NCBI GenBank assembly: GCA_949592205.1
Contig: CATIUR010000011.1
Coordinates: forward strand, 3,038,001 to 3,102,000
From: Helichrysum umbraculigerum
Taxonomy: Eukaryota; Streptophyta; Magnoliopsida; Asterales; Asteraceae
Length of the DNA: 64,000 nucleotides
Direction of reading: 5' to 3'
Both the position numbers and the translations under genes were made by a program. The notes below the pieces were generated by a model, which had not been told where the DNA came from, made no database searches, and worked only from the letters and a program-made list of their open reading frames with translations. This document shows positions 54,695 to 64,000 of this stretch, piece after piece (the stretch's first letter is position 1; every line of letters begins with the position of its first letter).

Positions 54695-56119
54695 ATGTCT
54701 ACCAGGAGACAGAGAGGACGTGCATTATTAGATAGAGAGGATTTCCAGCTACATCCTTACTTACAATTTGAGCATGAGACGATTACACCAGAGAGGAGAG
54801 CAGAGTTTGCTGATGGATTACTGGAGCATATTGCTCAGCCGGTAGAGACACCGGATGTTTTAGATTGGTCGGTCATGGAGAGAGTTATAGATCCTCGCCG
54901 AGAGGGTGAGACTGGGGATGCTACTCTGAGGAGGCTGATGACTCAGAGTTATCTGTTCCCATCAGGTGATGTTGGTTTTGTTTCTCTGGCTTGGGTTAGA
55001 TTATTTCAGATTCGGGAGATTATTTATAGAGAGCTTGTTATTGAGTTTTATACGACCCTTAGGTTTGATGTAGCCTCTAGACAGTTTGACCAGCCTTCGA
55101 TTTCTTTTTATTTAGGAGGTCAGCCTAGGACCATGAGTTTGATTGAGTTTGGAGTAGCTGTGGGGCTCTATACACTAGTAGAGCACCACAACCATTCTTT
55201 TGGAGATCCTTTGACTGCAGGTATGGTAGAGCATTATTCATCTGTAGAGATAGCTGAGTATTGAAGACAGCTAGCGATTGTTGATTATGGGGATAGAGCA
55301 CCTTCAGATATACATATGAGGATCCCGGTTCATAGGCTTGTACATAGGTTGTTATCATCTTCTATTTGTGGTAGGCACACTGGACCTGAGAAGGTCTATC
55401 AGCCCGATTTCTTTTATTTGCATACTATGATTCAGGGGACGCTGATCAATGTTCCCTGGAGATTAGTTCATTGGATGACCACCGGAGTGACAGGGCATAG
55501 GCTTACCAGTAGTTTATGTGGAGGGCAGTATGTTACTTGGATAGATCATTATTATCAGTTGGAAGCTACTGATTTTTTGACTTGTACACCGGTTACACCA
55601 GGGATGTCCTTGCTAGGCGAGGATAAGTTGATTGAGTTAGGGATTATTCAGGAGGGTGTACATGAGGGGATTTTGTTGTGGACGCCTGAGGTTGCCCCTG
55701 GACAGCAGCCTGTACAGAGAGCGAGATTGAGAGGACCACCTGTACCACCAGTAGCTGTTGTACCACCACCAGTACCGGAGATACCAGCACCAGAGATTGA
55801 TCTGCCAGTAGTTAGAGGCAGAGGACGTGGTAGAGGTCGTGGCCGGGGTGATATGTTAGATGATACTCATCAGAGGTTGGAGAGGATTGAGATAGGACAT
55901 GGTAGGAGATTTGATACGATTGATCGGAGATTTACCAGGATGGAGCAAAGGTTTGATAGGTTTGAGAGAGAGAGTTTTCGTAGATCTGATTATCAGCTTG
56001 GATTGTTACAGCAGCTGTTGAGAGATAGGTCTATCGAGTTCCAGCAGTATGTTCCGCTAGTTGATGGTGGAGCTGGACCTTCGAGACAGCCAGGGCAGGA
56101 GGATTCAGATGATGATTAG
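54695..56119 (+). pseudogene. ORFb of element A, one nonsense mutation
   Basis: Same protein as 3154-1739 (A'), starting at the ATG two bases after the acceptor. A TGA at 55262-55264 replaces the Trp codon seen in A' (AAYWRDL there). Downstream the frame is open to 56119 with the Arg-Gly run (about 55815-55850), the charged Arg/Phe repeats and the same C-terminus GPSRQPGQEDSDDD. Many other substitutions separate it from A', mostly conservative, so the family was under selection before this copy died. Confidence 0.8.
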
Positions 56120-57598
56120 ATTATGTTTGATACATTTGATACATTTATATTTGGGATGACTGTATTTATTATTATTTTTACTTTTTACACTTATTATTAT
56201 TATGCTAATATGGTTGTTTATTTTTAATAGCATTAGACTGGCAGTAAGTTCAGCACTTTATTTATAAAGTACTTACTTACTTATAAAATATGAACTTTGT
56301 GGGTATGTTCACTGGAAACCCTCACGAGACTATAACTCGTCCACTCGGGATACCGATGCGTTTAAAGGCTTATTGCATATGCTAAATGCAATCGTGATTA
56401 ACTACGAAAGTGTGGATGTTGTATATTATTTTTCAAGAGATGAAGGAATCAACCAAAGCAGATTTTTCTTAGCCGATGATGAAATTTATAATTTCAGTCA
56501 GGGGAGTTTTTCTGTTCTACTTTTTCTTTCCCTTACTCACTTTAGTTTATCATTTTTATACAATGAGGGCATTGCATAATTTAAGTGTGGGGATAGGGTT
56601 CGTAAGAAAAAGAATTTCTTTAATTAAACAATTAAGTTTGTCTTGTCTAATATTTTTGAAAATTTAAAAATTTTAAGTTAATAACTAAGTATTTATTAGT
56701 TAGAATACTTTTGTTAAAAGTTTTGTTTTGTATTTAAAAGTTTAAACTTTAATGTGGATTAACTGTTTTGTATATATAACGTAAGCTACTTAATAAAGGA
56801 AGTAATATATAGTTATATGATATGATGTACTAATAGGCAATCTATATGAAGATTTTTGAATTTTAATAAATTAATAATATAACTTGTTTATTATTTTATG
56901 ATACATAATATGATGTATGACATAAAAGTCTTAATTTTTAAATTTGTTATGCAATAATTTTATATCTTTTTACTTATGTGAGTACATTCGGGGGTATATA
57001 TTGATGGTTTCCTCTGTTATACGAAAGTATAGACCTGGTTTCTATTAATATATACTTAAAAATTAAGCAAACGCAAGTCAAAAGTACTTGAAAAGTCTTG
57101 AAAATAAAAGATACCTAATGAGGTCGCCAAAATGGTTTGACCAAGTCTGGTTTTGCTTAAACCTGAATCAAGTTATGTCGCTCTGTTGCATGAAAATGCA
57201 GACCTGTCACCAATGTCTTGATTCTTAAAAATGTATTTCATATATTTAACAGGAATATAAAAGTAAATTGTATAATCAAATTTAAAGGTATATCATATAT
57301 GGAAATCATAAGTAATATACATACTAACAATAAAGGTGTATTCAGAAGTATAAATATAGATTGTTTAAAGTGGACAAATATATTAGTAATCATTCATGAG
57401 ATATATATTACACAAATAATAATAACTTTTATTTATACATTATAGTTATCCATGTTAATTAAATTGTTAAAATTTTTAATTTATGAAACAGATTTTTAGT
57501 ATTGGTATTCTGATTCTTAAATATTAGTTTGATGCTTATTTTTAAATTTTATTCAGTATTCTACTTGAGGACAAACAGAACTTAAGTGTGGGGATATT
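56120..57598 (+). other. 3' region of element A: three-way junction, double hairpin, polypurine tract
   Basis: No gene. The three-way junction is at about 56316-56363 (ACGAG/CTCGT; TCGG-GATA-CCGA), then ATTGCAT/ATGCAAT at 56372-56392. A polypurine-like TTTAAGTGTGGGGATAGGG lies at 56580-56598. The double-hairpin domain is 56815-57390, with hairpin 1 at 57010-57042 (ATAC-GAAA-GTAT) and hairpin 2 at 57176-57210 (GCAT-GAAA-ATGC). The terminal tract CTTAAGTGTGGGGATATT is at about 57581-57598. Confidence 0.7.
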
Positions 57599-59162
57599 TG
57601 ATAAGCATCAAATAGATAGTATATTTTATAGTAATTTATCCCTATATTTATATACATTTTAGTGCATTTATATGATTTTAGATACTTATTTTGTTAATAT
57701 TTGCAGAAATGTATTTTAATTGAAGATTGAAGAAAAAGGAACAAGAACGAATCCGAAACTGAAAGAAACTAAAGAAAATGAAGAAATGAAGAAAATGGAG
57801 CTTAAACCTTGAAGAAATGAAGACTTAAATGATAATAATGAAGAATTGGGCCGAGGAAACAAGTTGAATCCGTAAAAGAAGTGAGAGAGTCCAAATTGAA
57901 GCCCGAGCCCGTAATTGGAATATTCTGGAAAACCAGTCCAACCGGCGGTTGGAAAGCCCAACCGGCGGTTGGAGGATTAGGTTTTTAAGGCGGTGAAGAC
58001 ACGTGGAGTTGGACCAGGATTCAAAGATTTCAACCGGCGGTTGGAGGTCCCTACCGACGGTTGAAAGGTCGGCCAGAAAAAGTATAAATAGAGGCTTAGG
58101 TTTAGGTTTTTCATATACGATTCAAGAATACTAAAATCGAAAGTTAGGGTTTTAGGTCGACTTTAGGTGCGATTTTGGAGGTTAAGGAGCTAGGGTTTGA
58201 AGGTTTTTAACCCTAGGAAAAGCTAGTTCATCAATTGGTTCGATTTCTTTATCCTTGTAACTTTAATAACCTTATTGAGTTATTTATGATATTGTTTATT
58301 TGATTTAATTGTAAATTAGGTTTTCATTATAATTGTTTGAATGAATGTTTATTGAGTTTATTATTTGAATTATATGTTTATGTTGGAACTATATTATTGA
58401 ATGTTTATTATACAAGAATTGTCTTTATTATAATGTATTTGTGATTATTCTTGACATAGTTTGACTGATTTATATTAAACGAGGATGACCATATTAAGTT
58501 TATATAAATTAAGTAATTGTGTTTATGTCTTGATCTTAACCTTATGCGATAGACGAAGAATGATTCATTAATATAAAGTAATACTGCGATTCAAGCCTAA
58601 CCATAGAATTTGTATTAATAAACTGATGATAGATCTTATTAATTAGTAACACTTTGCGTAACCTTATGATTGTGTTGCTATGATGAGGATTTGACTTAAC
58701 CCTAAGTGATCTTCTACATTAGTAAATCACCAGTAATAATAGCCAACAAAGCAAATAGACATAAGTACATATAATAAGTTTAATAAATAATAGTTTGAAT
58801 AATTATAATCTTTTATCCAATTGAGTATTACTAAGTTGTTTCTAAAACTTATCTATTAGAATCTGTATCAAAATATAAATATAAATATGTTCGTTCGGAA
58901 CTAAAACGTCCCCCTTATCTTGTAGATTATTGTAAATTGGATCCTTTATTTATTTGTATTATAATTGTAAATATTTGTAATTAGAATTAAATAGATAATT
59001 AGTTATAAATAAGAATTACGTTTTGTTGTGTTCGAATTTGGACTTACTTATTAAGATATATTACATGAACGGGTCAATCTTGTCTGTATTGTGTGATAGT
59101 ATTATTTAGTATTTCCTTAATTTAAAGTTGTTATTATAATTGCCTATACTTAGCACACATCA
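57599..59162 (+). repeat. 3' LTR of element A (1,564 bp)
   Basis: TGATAAGCATCAAATAG...ACACATCA. It has two palindromes at 57937-57973, one more intact and one mutated at about 58030-58062, and TATA box GTATAAATAG at about 58082-58091. Confidence 0.9.
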
Positions 59163-59437
59163 ATGCGACACTTAGGAAGTGACGCATGTCTGCCGATTTG
59201 AGTTTTGAAGAAATTGAAACCTACGGGTTTTCGGCTAGGGTTGACGAAACCCTAGCACCATTTGTTGACCAAGCACTCTTGTAATCAATCTAATCAGTTA
59301 CGTTTATCAATACAAAGTGATTCTATTCGTTTATACTTGTTTCGATTCGTATTTACATATAGTGTTTAGTGATTGTTTGTTTCCGCTTTACAATCACTGT
59401 CATCAATCATCAAGATCCACTACCAGGGGCACTCTCA
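59163..59437 (+). repeat. Second part of the S1 3' LTR
   Basis: It resumes after element A with the TSD copy ATGCG and continues the AAGTGACGC words (to about 59190). GGGTTGACGAAACCCTAG is shared with the E1 LTR. The exact end is uncertain, about 59419-59437. Confidence 0.55.
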
Positions 59438-62400
59438 GGAACCCTAATTAATGTAACGGAAAAACCGTAAAATGCCCTACCACTCGGTATAGTGCTGAAA
59501 ACATCAATTGGTGGAGTACAAACGTATGGAAGCCACGGAACGGTCGTAGGTACAATACTTTGCATTAATTATGTTTCTATCCTCTCCGGGTTAATCATCA
59601 CATCTAGTAGCCCTACCCTTGACTATTCACCAATAACATGTAACGAAATCATAATAAACACTCGCTTATCCTCTGTCGTCCGAGTCTCCATACAAAACCT
59701 CTTTTATTTTATTTGCTTTTCCTTAGATTAGTATTTAGTTATAAAAACCAAACATATCCAAAACTTTTAAAAACCCTAACTAAATTACTAAAGATAATTA
59801 AACTTCCTAGACTCCCATGCCCATTGTAGTTTGAAGAACGACACCTGAGTCATACATACCGCTTACTGCCTCTTTAGGTCCGTTAGTAGTATACAGCTTA
59901 GGATTCCCCTGCTCTATAAATTTAAAACACACTGCCATGAACCCTTTCCGGACGGTTCAACGACCGGATTAAAACCTGACCGACCGCTGGGATAGCGACA
60001 AGTTTTTGGCGCCGCTGCCGGAGACTACAATGACCGATTTTAGGAATTTAGTTATCTTAGTTATTTAGCGATCCTTTCAGAAGATCAACATCATCCGAAA
60101 GTTACAGTTTCTATCCCTAGGTTAGTTAGTTTTTAATTTCTCGTCCTTAGTTAAACTTTTTCCTTTCAAAACCCTAATTTCTTCTAAACAAGTTATGGCG
60201 AATCGTATCACTCTCTCCTCATCAACCCAACCACTACTAGAGGGACGAGGAGGACCAATCGTATCACCAACGACGAAACCCTTGAAATTAGGCCTCACTT
60301 CATTAAATTAATTAAATCTCAATGTCAGTTTCATGGTCTCTCGTTTGAAAATCCTAACGCTCATCTTAACAAGTTCATCAACCTTTCCGACTCTTTCTAA
60401 CAAACCGGATCCAGTGTTAAAGTCACCCGACTTCACCTGTTTCCTTATTCTTTAGCTTTCCGAGCTCAGACATGGTATAATGAACTCGAACCCAATTCGA
60501 TTCATACATGGGAGGAGATGGCTACTAAGTTCTTAGCTAAGTACTTCCCCCTTCCCTACAAACCAAGCTCAAAAATGAAATCATTAACTTTCGTCAAGGA
60601 ACTACTGAATCATTGAGCTCAGCTTAGGAACGATTTAAGAATCTGCTTGGAAAATGTCCGAATCATCAGTTGGCTGGAACGAATCTGGTCTGCACATTCT
60701 ACAACAGTCTGAATCCTCATCACCAACAAACCCTCGATGCCGCTTCATCCGGAAACTTTATGCTACATACTTCAGACGAAGCCTGGAAGTTGATTGAGAC
60801 GATAACGATGCATCAATATGACTTGGAGTTAGATGAATCAACCTCAGAAATCAGGGATACTTCTACTCAAGCCTTAGACACTTTAAGAACTCAACTCGAA
60901 TCCATCTCTAAAGTTGTCAAGGATATGCAAGACTCTTCCAACCCTAAGAAGATACCTCAACGGCTCTTCTCAAGCTCAAAATCCAAGGAAGATGCTCTCA
61001 ACACATCTGGAACCACTGATCAAATCATTCATTCAGAACCTTTCACTCAGCGGTTATCCAAACAAGCTATCTCTCAATCGTTAGTTCTCTCTACACTCTC
61101 TACTTCTTTACAATTATCTTCTCGTCTAAACAATACGATTTTCAATAACTTCATGGTTGAGCAAAATAATAAAAATAAACAAATTGTTGATTTTCAAAAC
61201 CAAATTGATTATTTGCTTAGAATTTCAAACGATATAATTAAAAACATGGAGGATAATGTTAAAAGATTGTTTTTAAAAGTTGAGGAGAAGCAAATGGGAG
61301 AAGCAATCTACAATTCTGTCTTCCAAAATGACATCCTTGTAGTTACTAGAGGAGGGAAAGAGACTAAGAATGAGAAATCGGTAGATATTCCTTCAGACGA
61401 ACCTTCTAGTTCTTCTCTACCCACTGATTCAGTACCTGTTGACACTCCTGTCACTTCTCCTGAACCAGAACCTTCCAAAGCCCCAGAAGTAACTAAACCA
61501 ACACGTATACCTTTCCCTGGTAGGCTTAAGAAAGAGAAACAAGAGGCCCAGTTTGGAAAATATCTAGAGATGTTCAAAAGCCTACACTTAAATGTCAGAT
61601 TATCATATGCTTTAGTAGAAATGCCTAGTTGTGCCAAATTCTTTAAGGAACTCATATCCAACAAAGAAAAACTTAGACAAATAGTTAACTTGCCCTTAGA
61701 TGCAGAATGCTCTTTAATTATGCAACAAGGACTACCACAAAGTTAGGAGACACTGGCCGTTTCACTATTCCTTGTTACCTTCAGGATGTTCAAATAAGTA
61801 ACGCCTTAGCTGACTTAGGAGCTAGTGTAAACCTTATGCCATACTCGCTTTATAGGTACCTAGGATTAAGCGAACTTTTGCCAACCCGTATGACCATGTT
61901 AGGTACCACTCATCCTTGGCAGACCTTTCCTAAATACTACCAAGGCCGTCATTGACGTAAACAAAAAATCTTTAAAACTTAGAGTGGGAACTGAGGAGGT
62001 CACCTTCAATGTCGATAAACTAATGAAACTTCCTATCGGAGAAGACCTTGGTCTTGTAGATTCTATGCAGGAAATAATTGAAGAACACTTGGAAGAAATC
62101 CTCGCAGTAAGCAGCATTAATCCCCTTCCGAATACTATCATCACAACAAGGAAAATATGTGAAGAAGGTGCGGGTCTATGCTCGGCTATCTCGGATCCTT
62201 CCACTGCATCAAAGGAAGTGCTATTTCCCTTAAAGAATTCTAGCTTACAGCCCAACAGATCTATCACTACTGTTACACTTGGACATGGTACTCCGGTCAC
62301 TCTCTTGAGAAGAAACCCTAATTCTGAAGTTCCTGATTCATCGCTCTCAAAAGAAGAAATTCCGAAGACTCTCAAAGAAATGGAGTCAATGCTTAAACCA

Positions 62401-62714
62401 TCCGATTCGCAACTCTTTGAAAGTTGTGAAAATTTGAATCCAGAGATTACTTTTAGCACATCTTCTTCAGCTCAATTCCAGAGATTCGCATTTACTGAAG
62501 ACAACAATGAAATAATCACTGAAAATAATAAAATCTCTCAATCTTCCCAAGTAAAATACGAGCTGAGAAAAGATGAGCTTTCCAACAATACAGAATGGGT
62601 TGAAATAGCATCAGCCAACATTCAAGAGGGACCTTTAGTTGATTCAGATTATCAGATGAAATACGATGTGTTAAGACATGTTTTGTGACAACATCTTCCT
62701 AGATAATTAGTCAC
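59438..62714 (+). mobile_element. Element C: Athila/Tat-like element, LTR end, PBS and broken gag-protease
   Basis: It holds the last about 560 bp of a 5' LTR (to 60000, ending GATAGCGACA), a tRNA-Asp PBS at 60007-60023 (TGGCGCCGCTGCCGGAG) and a degraded gag-protease region. S1 interrupted its LTR on the left and S3 inserted on the right at 62715, so this is the outermost element of the window. Multiple stops and frameshifts mark it as old. Confidence 0.75.
60194..62688 (+). pseudogene. gag: gag-protease remnant of element C
   Basis: Starting at ATG 60194, pieces of Athila gag are spread over several frames: SLAFRAQTWYNELEPNSIHT, ERFKNLLGKCPNHQL, then an open part from 60670 (VCTFYNSLNPHHQQTLDAAS ... 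EAWKLIE), a long linker and the conserved region before the protease (LHLNVRLSYALVEMPSCAKF). A shift near 61740 leads to the protease ISNALADLGASVNLMPYSLY, and a further indel near 61915 breaks the region where LGRPF would be. The last part (61984-62688) is open, ends at TGA and is cut short by S3. RT is not in the window. Confidence 0.8.
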
Positions 62715-63429
62715 TGTTAATTAAAAATGTAATCGTTATTAAGCTAGATAAAATAGCGAAAACCCGAGAGTCCAAGTCCAACAATACTATATTTACATTA
62801 ATGTGGACCGTGGAATTGGATATGCTGTGAATCGAATTGAGAATGGGCCGAAGCCCATTAACAATTAATGTGGACGGTGGAATTAAATATCACTAGCATA
62901 TCACGTAGTTTGAAAAAAAGGGTTTTTTGGCTTGCGAATTGATAAGGAGGTCGGCAGAAAAAGTGAGTGAAAAACTCACCTTTTGAGTCGGCAAGTTTTT
63001 TTTGTTGATGAGAAGTCGGCAAGATCAAGTCGCATGAATATGTAGTTTGCGCAAAAGTAATTGGTTTCGTCACATGTGAGGATTTATGATCAAAGATTAA
63101 TTTGTATTGATAATAAATAATAGCAAAGCAAAAGATATGATATTGGTATATCTTAGGCTAGTCTTGATGTTGATCAAAGGTTAGTTTTAATCTAGGATTA
63201 ACTTAGACGTATACTCCTGTGGTATTGTAATCATTAGGTTATGATTTATTTTACCAAAGTATTTATCTCCTATTCATATTTGTATTGTGTTTGTTATTCA
63301 GTTCGTTATTATTCGCATATTATTTATAATCTCAATGATTAGTTTACGAGGATTCTGCACTTGTATTCTAGTAATCGGATCCCGGGTAAGCATTCATATA
63401 TGTGTATCAACGAAAGGACCTCTTTAACA
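62715..63429 (+). repeat. 5' LTR of Sirevirus S3
   Basis: The 3' end CTTTAACA is fixed by the PBS that follows. The start TGTTAATTAAAAATG at 62715 is chosen because it mirrors the end (TGTTA/TAACA). The partner LTR is outside the window, so the left boundary is an inference. Confidence 0.6.
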
Positions 63430-63430
63430 G

Positions 63431-63442
63431 TGGTATCAGAGC
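63431..63442 (+). other. Primer-binding site of S3 (initiator tRNA-Met)
   Basis: TGGTATCAGAGC one base after the LTR. Confidence 0.9.
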
Positions 63443-64000
63443 ATGGTTGGATCTGTAATTGAGATTTTAGGGCTGAGAATCAAAAACATTTTTCGTTTTT
63501 CGAGTTTACAGCCGTTTTTACGAACTGAGATTAGGGTTTCAGCAGAACTTGCGAACTGAGTTTTGCGAGTTGAGTTGCGAACCGAACTCAGTTTTCCGAA
63601 CTGAGTTGAGACTTTGCAAACTGAGATTTGTGAAATGAACTGCGCTTGCGAACCGAATTGATTTCTGCGAGCTGAGATATGCGAGACGAGACTTCAATTG
63701 CGAACTGAGATTTGGTTTACAAAAATCAGGTACTTACTTTATATTTTGAATTGTTTTCAAATTATTTTACTTTCGACCCTAATGAATAAGTAGTAGATCA
63801 TATTTTCTTATGTTTTAGGCTTGAGACTTTTTGGTTATAAGTTAATTGCAATTTAAAATTATTTTGTTTCATATTAGACTTGAGGTTTTTAATTTCAAGT
63901 AAAATACGTTATAAATATTTGTAAGTAAGATACAGGTTAAGTGGAGTTTTGATCGAAAGTCTTCCGACTCATTGCGTAGTCGAGCAGCGTGTCCCGATAT
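63443..64000 (+). other. Leader of S3 with GCGAACTGAG words and intron start
   Basis: The leader resembles that of S2 gag (GATTAGGGTTTCAGC, TGCGAACCGA) and is packed with GCGAACTGAG / GCGAGTTGAG words (63520-63715). AAAAATCAG|GTACTTAC at about 63733 looks like a splice donor. The following sequence to 64000 resembles the introns of the S2 accessory gene, including the TCGAAAGTCT...GCGTGTCC block at 63953-63994. No coding start is reached. Confidence 0.6.

Larger units (their letters stand above)
26921..59162 (+). mobile_element. Element A: Athila-like, pol-less LTR retrotransposon, complete but interrupted
   Basis: TSD ATGCG (26916-26920, 59163-59167). Own sequence is 26921-31910 and 54491-59162, about 9.7 kb, interrupted by element B. 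Order: 5' LTR, tRNA-Asp PBS, ORFa, palindromes and leader, intron (now holding B), ORFb, a 3' region with folded RNA motifs, polypurine tract, 3' LTR. No pol gene is present in A or its sister A', so the family as seen here depends on other elements. Confidence 0.9.
9089..59437 (+). mobile_element. S1: decayed Sirevirus-type copia element (discontinuous)
   Basis: Own segments: 9089-12469, 25260-26920 and 59163 to about 59437. Content in order: the C-terminal RNase H part of pol, a non-coding RNA domain, an internal promoter with intron, an accessory gene split by a solo LTR, a polypurine tract, and a 3' LTR split by element A. Its 5' part is left of the chromovirus-like LTR and outside the window. 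Junctions are fixed by the TSDs GCTCA (12465-12469, 25260-25264) and ATGCG (26916-26920, 59163-59167). Gene order matches S2, but pol and the accessory gene are broken, so S1 is older. Confidence 0.8.

Noticed and set aside
59400..59437. A second copia PBS (CACTACCAGGGGCACTC) after the S1 3' LTR
   Set aside because: It only loosely resembles TGGTATCAGAGCC, and a PBS is not expected after a 3' LTR; treated as LTR end or flank.
60670..62688. Possible host gene with Ser/Thr-rich protein
   Set aside because: It lies between a gag remnant and an aspartic protease motif in element C and is the Athila gag-protease linker.

Overview
The window is heterochromatic nuclear DNA of a flowering plant, probably a eudicot. 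It is AT-rich and I see no host gene, tRNA or rRNA gene. Nearly every base belongs to nested LTR retrotransposons of two superfamilies: Ty3/gypsy Athila/Tat-type elements (PBS matching the 3' end of tRNA-Asp) and Ty1/copia Sirevirus-type elements (PBS TGGTATCAGAGC, initiator tRNA-Met). Chromovirus-like solo LTR sequence and one hAT-like end are also present. The species cannot be named from this sequence.

Nesting, resolved by matching 5-bp target-site duplications (TSDs). Element C (Athila-like, 59438-62714, left part outside) holds the decayed Sirevirus S1 (pol remnant 9089-9688, accessory gene, 3' LTR to about 59437). S1 is interrupted on its left by a chromovirus-like LTR fragment (8173-9088), which was cut by element A' (Athila-like, minus strand, 278-8172), which carries a hAT-like insert (1-277). 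The S1 accessory gene is split by a solo LTR (12470-25259, TSD GCTCA). That solo LTR holds another solo LTR (13399-15565, TSD TGTAC), the non-autonomous Sirevirus derivative E1 (16476-22031, TSD GCTTA) and a chromovirus-like solo LTR (22456-25006, TSD ATTAT). The S1 3' LTR is split by element A (26921-59162, TSD ATGCG). Element B (31911-54485, TSD ACAAT) sits in A, and the complete Sirevirus S2 (33069-47599, minus strand, TSD GTAGA) sits in B's 5' LTR. Sirevirus S3 (62715 to window end) enters C.

S2 looks young and intact. Its LTRs match by eye over 570 bp, gag and pol are open, and an accessory (env-position) gene downstream of pol reads as six coding exons with consistent phases, 1,030 codons. 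S1 and E1 carry intronless relatives of this gene. E1 has lost all of gag-pol and keeps only LTRs, PBS, a non-coding RNA domain, an internal promoter and the accessory gene. Athila-like A and A' lack pol and carry two ORFs: ORFa, unrecognised, and ORFb, perhaps distantly related to the Sirevirus accessory protein.

Two unexpected layers unite these elements. First, a roughly 550-600 nt non-coding domain with two hairpins recurs in the same block order in copia (S1, E1, S2) and gypsy (A, A', B) elements, with compensatory stem changes. Second, each element has its own short CpG-rich inverted-repeat word clustered upstream of the LTR TATA box. The same word recurs at the internal promoter of its accessory gene, whereas relatives of the same family carry different words. 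I infer a cis-target/trans-factor pairing, possibly like the anti-silencing system of VANDAL transposons. This is a hypothesis. All alignments were made by eye.
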